NCBI RefSeq assembly: GCF_000772935.1
Contig: NZ_JPVR01000063.1
Span: 28,043 to 92,042, forward strand
Length of the DNA: 64,000 bases
Direction: 5' to 3'
From: Lysinibacillus boronitolerans JCM 21713 = 10a = NBRC 103108
Lineage (GTDB): Bacteria > Bacillota > Bacilli > Bacillales_A > Planococcaceae
Under the pieces are notes generated by a model that was given only the letters and a program-made list of their open reading frames with translations, did no database searches and had not been told where the DNA came from. Made by a program: the position numbers and the translations under genes. Of the stretch, positions 61,707-64,000 are shown one piece after another (positions within the stretch are counted from its first letter, which is position 1; each line of letters begins with the position of its first letter).

Positions 61707-63677
61707 TTATTTCACGGTATTGATGAATTTAATATAATCCTTACTTATATATCCTGGTTCAGTGTTTAGTTTATCCGAAACAACTTGATACCAACCGTTA
61801 GAGCTAGTATCTGTGACGATGACAGGCATATTACTCTTACTAAATGTGAAGAGCGGACTTTGACTTGTTGATGCATCTGCACGAACATTCAGTCCAGCCG
61901 TTGTTGTGAGTGCAATTTTATAAGGATTATTCGCATCTTTAAAGCCTAGAGCTTTTTCTGCACGATAGTAATGTCCTGCAATTTTTGCGCCCCAGAATGG
62001 ATCTGAAGCGTATTTTACATTGAAGCCGATAGCCTTAGAGCCAACAACTGCGCCATTGGTATAACGTCCACCTGGCGTAATATAATTTGGCTGTAAGAAT
62101 TTTTCAACCAACTCATAAATATTGGCTTCGACACTATCAAACTTCTTGTTCAGAGGATTCGTATCATAGACATATAATCCAAATAGATTGTTTAGGTTTT
62201 GCGCGTGATCACTCATACCATAGGCACTCTCATGCTGTGCTAGAGATAAAATAAGCATAGCATTGATATGAGAATTTGCTTCCACTTCTTTTAATACAGA
62301 GCCTAAACCAAGTAGTTTACTTTTAGTTGTGGCATTTTTATAAATCGAAGCACCTGAGCTTTCAACCTCCGCTAATTTTCCCACGATATATTGATCTAGC
62401 TCATCTGCTGTATATTGAGTTGTAGCACGAGCGGGTAAGAATTGATAGTAGTTATAGGCTTCTCCCTTTGAAGAACCATCAGCATTGGTAAAGTTAATGC
62501 CATCCCAGCTAAAGTATTTCTCACCCTGCTTCATAAAGCTAGGTGCCTTGCCATACACGTAACTAGCAGAATATTTATTGGTTTTATAATCATATAAGGT
62601 ATGTTTTATTTCACCGTACTCATTTGTGTAATAAGAACGGCCTTTCACTAAAGCAGAAGGAATTAAGCTAACGTCAGCCTGCTTTAAATAGCCAGTATGA
62701 CCAGCTAAGCGTACTTTAACCTGTGTGGCATCACTACCTAGATACTCCATTTCTGTATTACCAGCAACTGCGATTTGATCCTTAATGGTTTCAGAATTTA
62801 GAGCAACATAATTATTCGTTACAACATAGCCTGAAGTCATTTTAATAATTTTATCATTTTGAGTAATCACGAAGGAACTATTCGTCATCGCCTTTTCAGC
62901 TGCTTCAAAGCTAGTAAAGATTTGCTTGTCTACCAAGTTACCATTAGAAATTTCTTTGACGATATATGTGGTAGTATTACCATTATTACCAGTATTATTG
63001 TTGTTCCCATTATTATTAGTATTACCGTTATTTTCGGAGTTACCATTGTTTTCATTTTTACCAGCATCAAGCTGATCAGCAAGAAGAATTAATCGTAGAA
63101 TAAATGTCGATGCCTCACCAATTGTGGCATTGTCTCTTGGTAAAAACATGCCATTGGAGCTTCCTTTAATAAGTCCTAATTGTGCACCGATTGCAACATC
63201 CTGACGGAAATCTTTAAAAATAGTTGCATTGTCTTTGAAGGTAATAGAAGAAGTACCTTTTGGTATTTTTAAATAATCAACTGCTCTGATTAGCATCACT
63301 GCCATATGCTCTCTTGAAATACGGTCATCTGGCTTAAATGAGCCATCCGTATAGCCAGTAATAATTCCAGCAGTAGCGGCAAGCTTAATTTCATTTGCAA
63401 ATAAATATGTGTCTGACACATCTGTAAACGTTATCTCGTTCTTTGTGTCCAAATCTAAAGCTTTTGCTATGTATGTGGCGAATTCACCGCGTGTAACCGT
63501 AGCATTTGGACGATAGCTTCCATTTGCATCCTTTAGCAATGCGTCTTTCTGAATTAAATAGCGCAAACCACTCTCATGCATATGTCCTGATAGCTCATCT
63601 GCAGAGACCGATTGGGGTTGCCAAATGACTAGACTAACAAGCATCATGAGCAACATAAAAATTGATAGTTTTTTCAT
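61707..63677 (-). CDS. SLH-anchored glucosaminidase autolysin with SH3b domain
   Basis: Product of 656 residues. Signal peptide 1-26 (SVSADE), three SLH domains (about 27-205), an Asn/Gly linker (about 208-240), a middle region (245-425), a GH73-type glucosaminidase domain (about 430-590; ILSLAQHESAYGMSDHA has the likely catalytic Glu), and a C-terminal SH3b domain (about 595-656). It is a paralogue of the gene at 30377 but with a different linker and a single SH3b. RBS TAGGAGGGT. Confidence 0.92.
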   Translation of the reverse strand: MKKLSIFMLLMMLVSLVIWQPQSVSADELSGHMHESGLRYLIQKDALLKDANGSYRPNATVTRGEFATYIAKALDLDTKNEITFTDVSDTYLFANEIKLAATAGIITGYTDGSFKPDDRISREHMAVMLIRAVDYLKIPKGTSSITFKDNATIFKDFRQDVAIGAQLGLIKGSSNGMFLPRDNATIGEASTFILRLILLADQLDAGKNENNGNSENNGNTNNNGNNNNTGNNGNTTTYIVKEISNGNLVDKQIFTSFEAAEKAMTNSSFVITQNDKIIKMTSGYVVTNNYVALNSETIKDQIAVAGNTEMEYLGSDATQVKVRLAGHTGYLKQADVSLIPSALVKGRSYYTNEYGEIKHTLYDYKTNKYSASYVYGKAPSFMKQGEKYFSWDGINFTNADGSSKGEAYNYYQFLPARATTQYTADELDQYIVGKLAEVESSGASIYKNATTKSKLLGLGSVLKEVEANSHINAMLILSLAQHESAYGMSDHAQNLNNLFGLYVYDTNPLNKKFDSVEANIYELVEKFLQPNYITPGGRYTNGAVVGSKAIGFNVKYASDPFWGAKIAGHYYRAEKALGFKDANNPYKIALTTTAGLNVRADASTSQSPLFTFSKSNMPVIVTDTSSNGWYQVVSDKLNTEPGYISKDYIKFINTVK

Positions 63678-63898
63678 AGTTTTACCCTCCTAAACTGATA
63701 TCATTTTAACAAAGTTACACAAGCAAGATAAGGGTCAAATGTTAGAAATCCCATAAAATATACCAGCCCTTTATAGGCAATAAGTATGCTTTTATAATTT
63801 GAAGTGTGAGTTAGTTTTAAATAGGGGAAGGAAGGTGAACCGAAATTCACATGAGTTTCTTCTATTATATATGTCATTTGTGTTAACCCTAAAAAATA

Positions 63899-63940
63899 AT
63901 GCCGTACATTGCTTACTAAGAAACAATGTACGGCATTTTA
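63899..63940 (-). terminator. terminator of gene entering from the right (minus strand)
   Basis: Perfect stem AATGCCGTACATTG/CAATGTACGGCATT with a 12-base loop. Read on the minus strand it ends in ATTTTTT, so it most likely serves the partial gene at 63953. Confidence 0.9.
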
Positions 63941-63952
63941 TTGAAGTAATGA

Positions 63953-64000
63953 TTAAAGCATTTCTGAAGTTGTTTTAGCTTGCATATGCAGTTGTAGGTA
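63953..64000 (-). CDS. C-terminal end of an unidentified gene
   Basis: On the minus strand the frame from the window edge reads 15 residues ending ...MQAKTTSEML and a TAA at 63955-63953, followed 13 bases later by a strong terminator. Too short to identify. Confidence 0.45.
   Translation of the reverse strand, partial: YLQLHMQAKTTSEML

Overview
The window looks like chromosomal DNA of a low-GC, endospore-forming, motile, S-layer-bearing Firmicute, most likely Lysinibacillus (L. sphaericus/L. fusiformis group). The reasons are spo genes (spoIID, spoIIQ, spoIIID), flagellar genes and a Bacillus-like gene order (atp operon, DUF1146 gene, murA, spoIID, spoIIQ, spoIIID, mbl, flhO, flhP, fabZ, then ywpF/ssbB and a SNF2/SWIM pair). 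The N-terminus of the protein starting at 32853 also closely resembles, from memory, the L. sphaericus S-layer protein SlpC. No database search was possible, so family names rest on motif recognition.

Layout. 1-6770: end of atpI, then atpBEFHAGDC and a terminator. 6817-14773: cell-wall, sporulation, cell-shape, flagellar and fatty-acid genes on the + strand. 14921-18421: a hypothetical gene, an Asn-rich lipoprotein whose ribosome binding site lies inside a long hairpin, a 21-bp minisatellite, a NERD protein, ywpF and ssbB. 18666-24686: SNF2/SWIM operon, IDEAL-domain protein and an atypical flagellin with a SigD-type promoter. 24727-30033: four-gene minus-strand operon (WecG/TagA glycosyltransferase, MOP-family flippase, DUF5693 membrane protein, CsaB pyruvyltransferase), a likely pathway for the pyruvylated secondary wall polymer that SLH domains bind. 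30377-63677: about 33 kb dominated by secreted and surface proteins. Seven carry SLH domains: two glucosaminidase autolysins, the main S-layer protein, a phosphodiester glycosidase, a CAP protein, an NlpC/P60 peptidase and an amidase. Others carry Ig-like, transglutaminase, copper-amine-oxidase-N or long helical repeats.

Most notable locus: 36236-41618. A secreted surface-protein gene appears to be split by a group II intron without an internal reverse-transcriptase gene. The intron has a recognisable domain V at 39432-39465 and domain VI just before an ORF that has no start signal of its own. Unspliced mRNA would give an 807-residue protein that stops right at the exon edge; spliced mRNA would add about 390 residues. 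A decayed second copy of the intron 3' half plus the start of the 3' exon follows at about 40861-41070. Next comes a small gene (41244) paralogous to the N-terminal domain of the split gene. This recalls the alternatively spliced group II intron in a Clostridium tetani surface-layer gene.

The genes fit together as a cell-envelope island: CsaB and its partners make the anchor polymer, SLH proteins coat it, and several SLH proteins are wall hydrolases. Two copies of a ~400-bp dispersed intergenic repeat (49823 and 61247) flank the 50-61 kb block.
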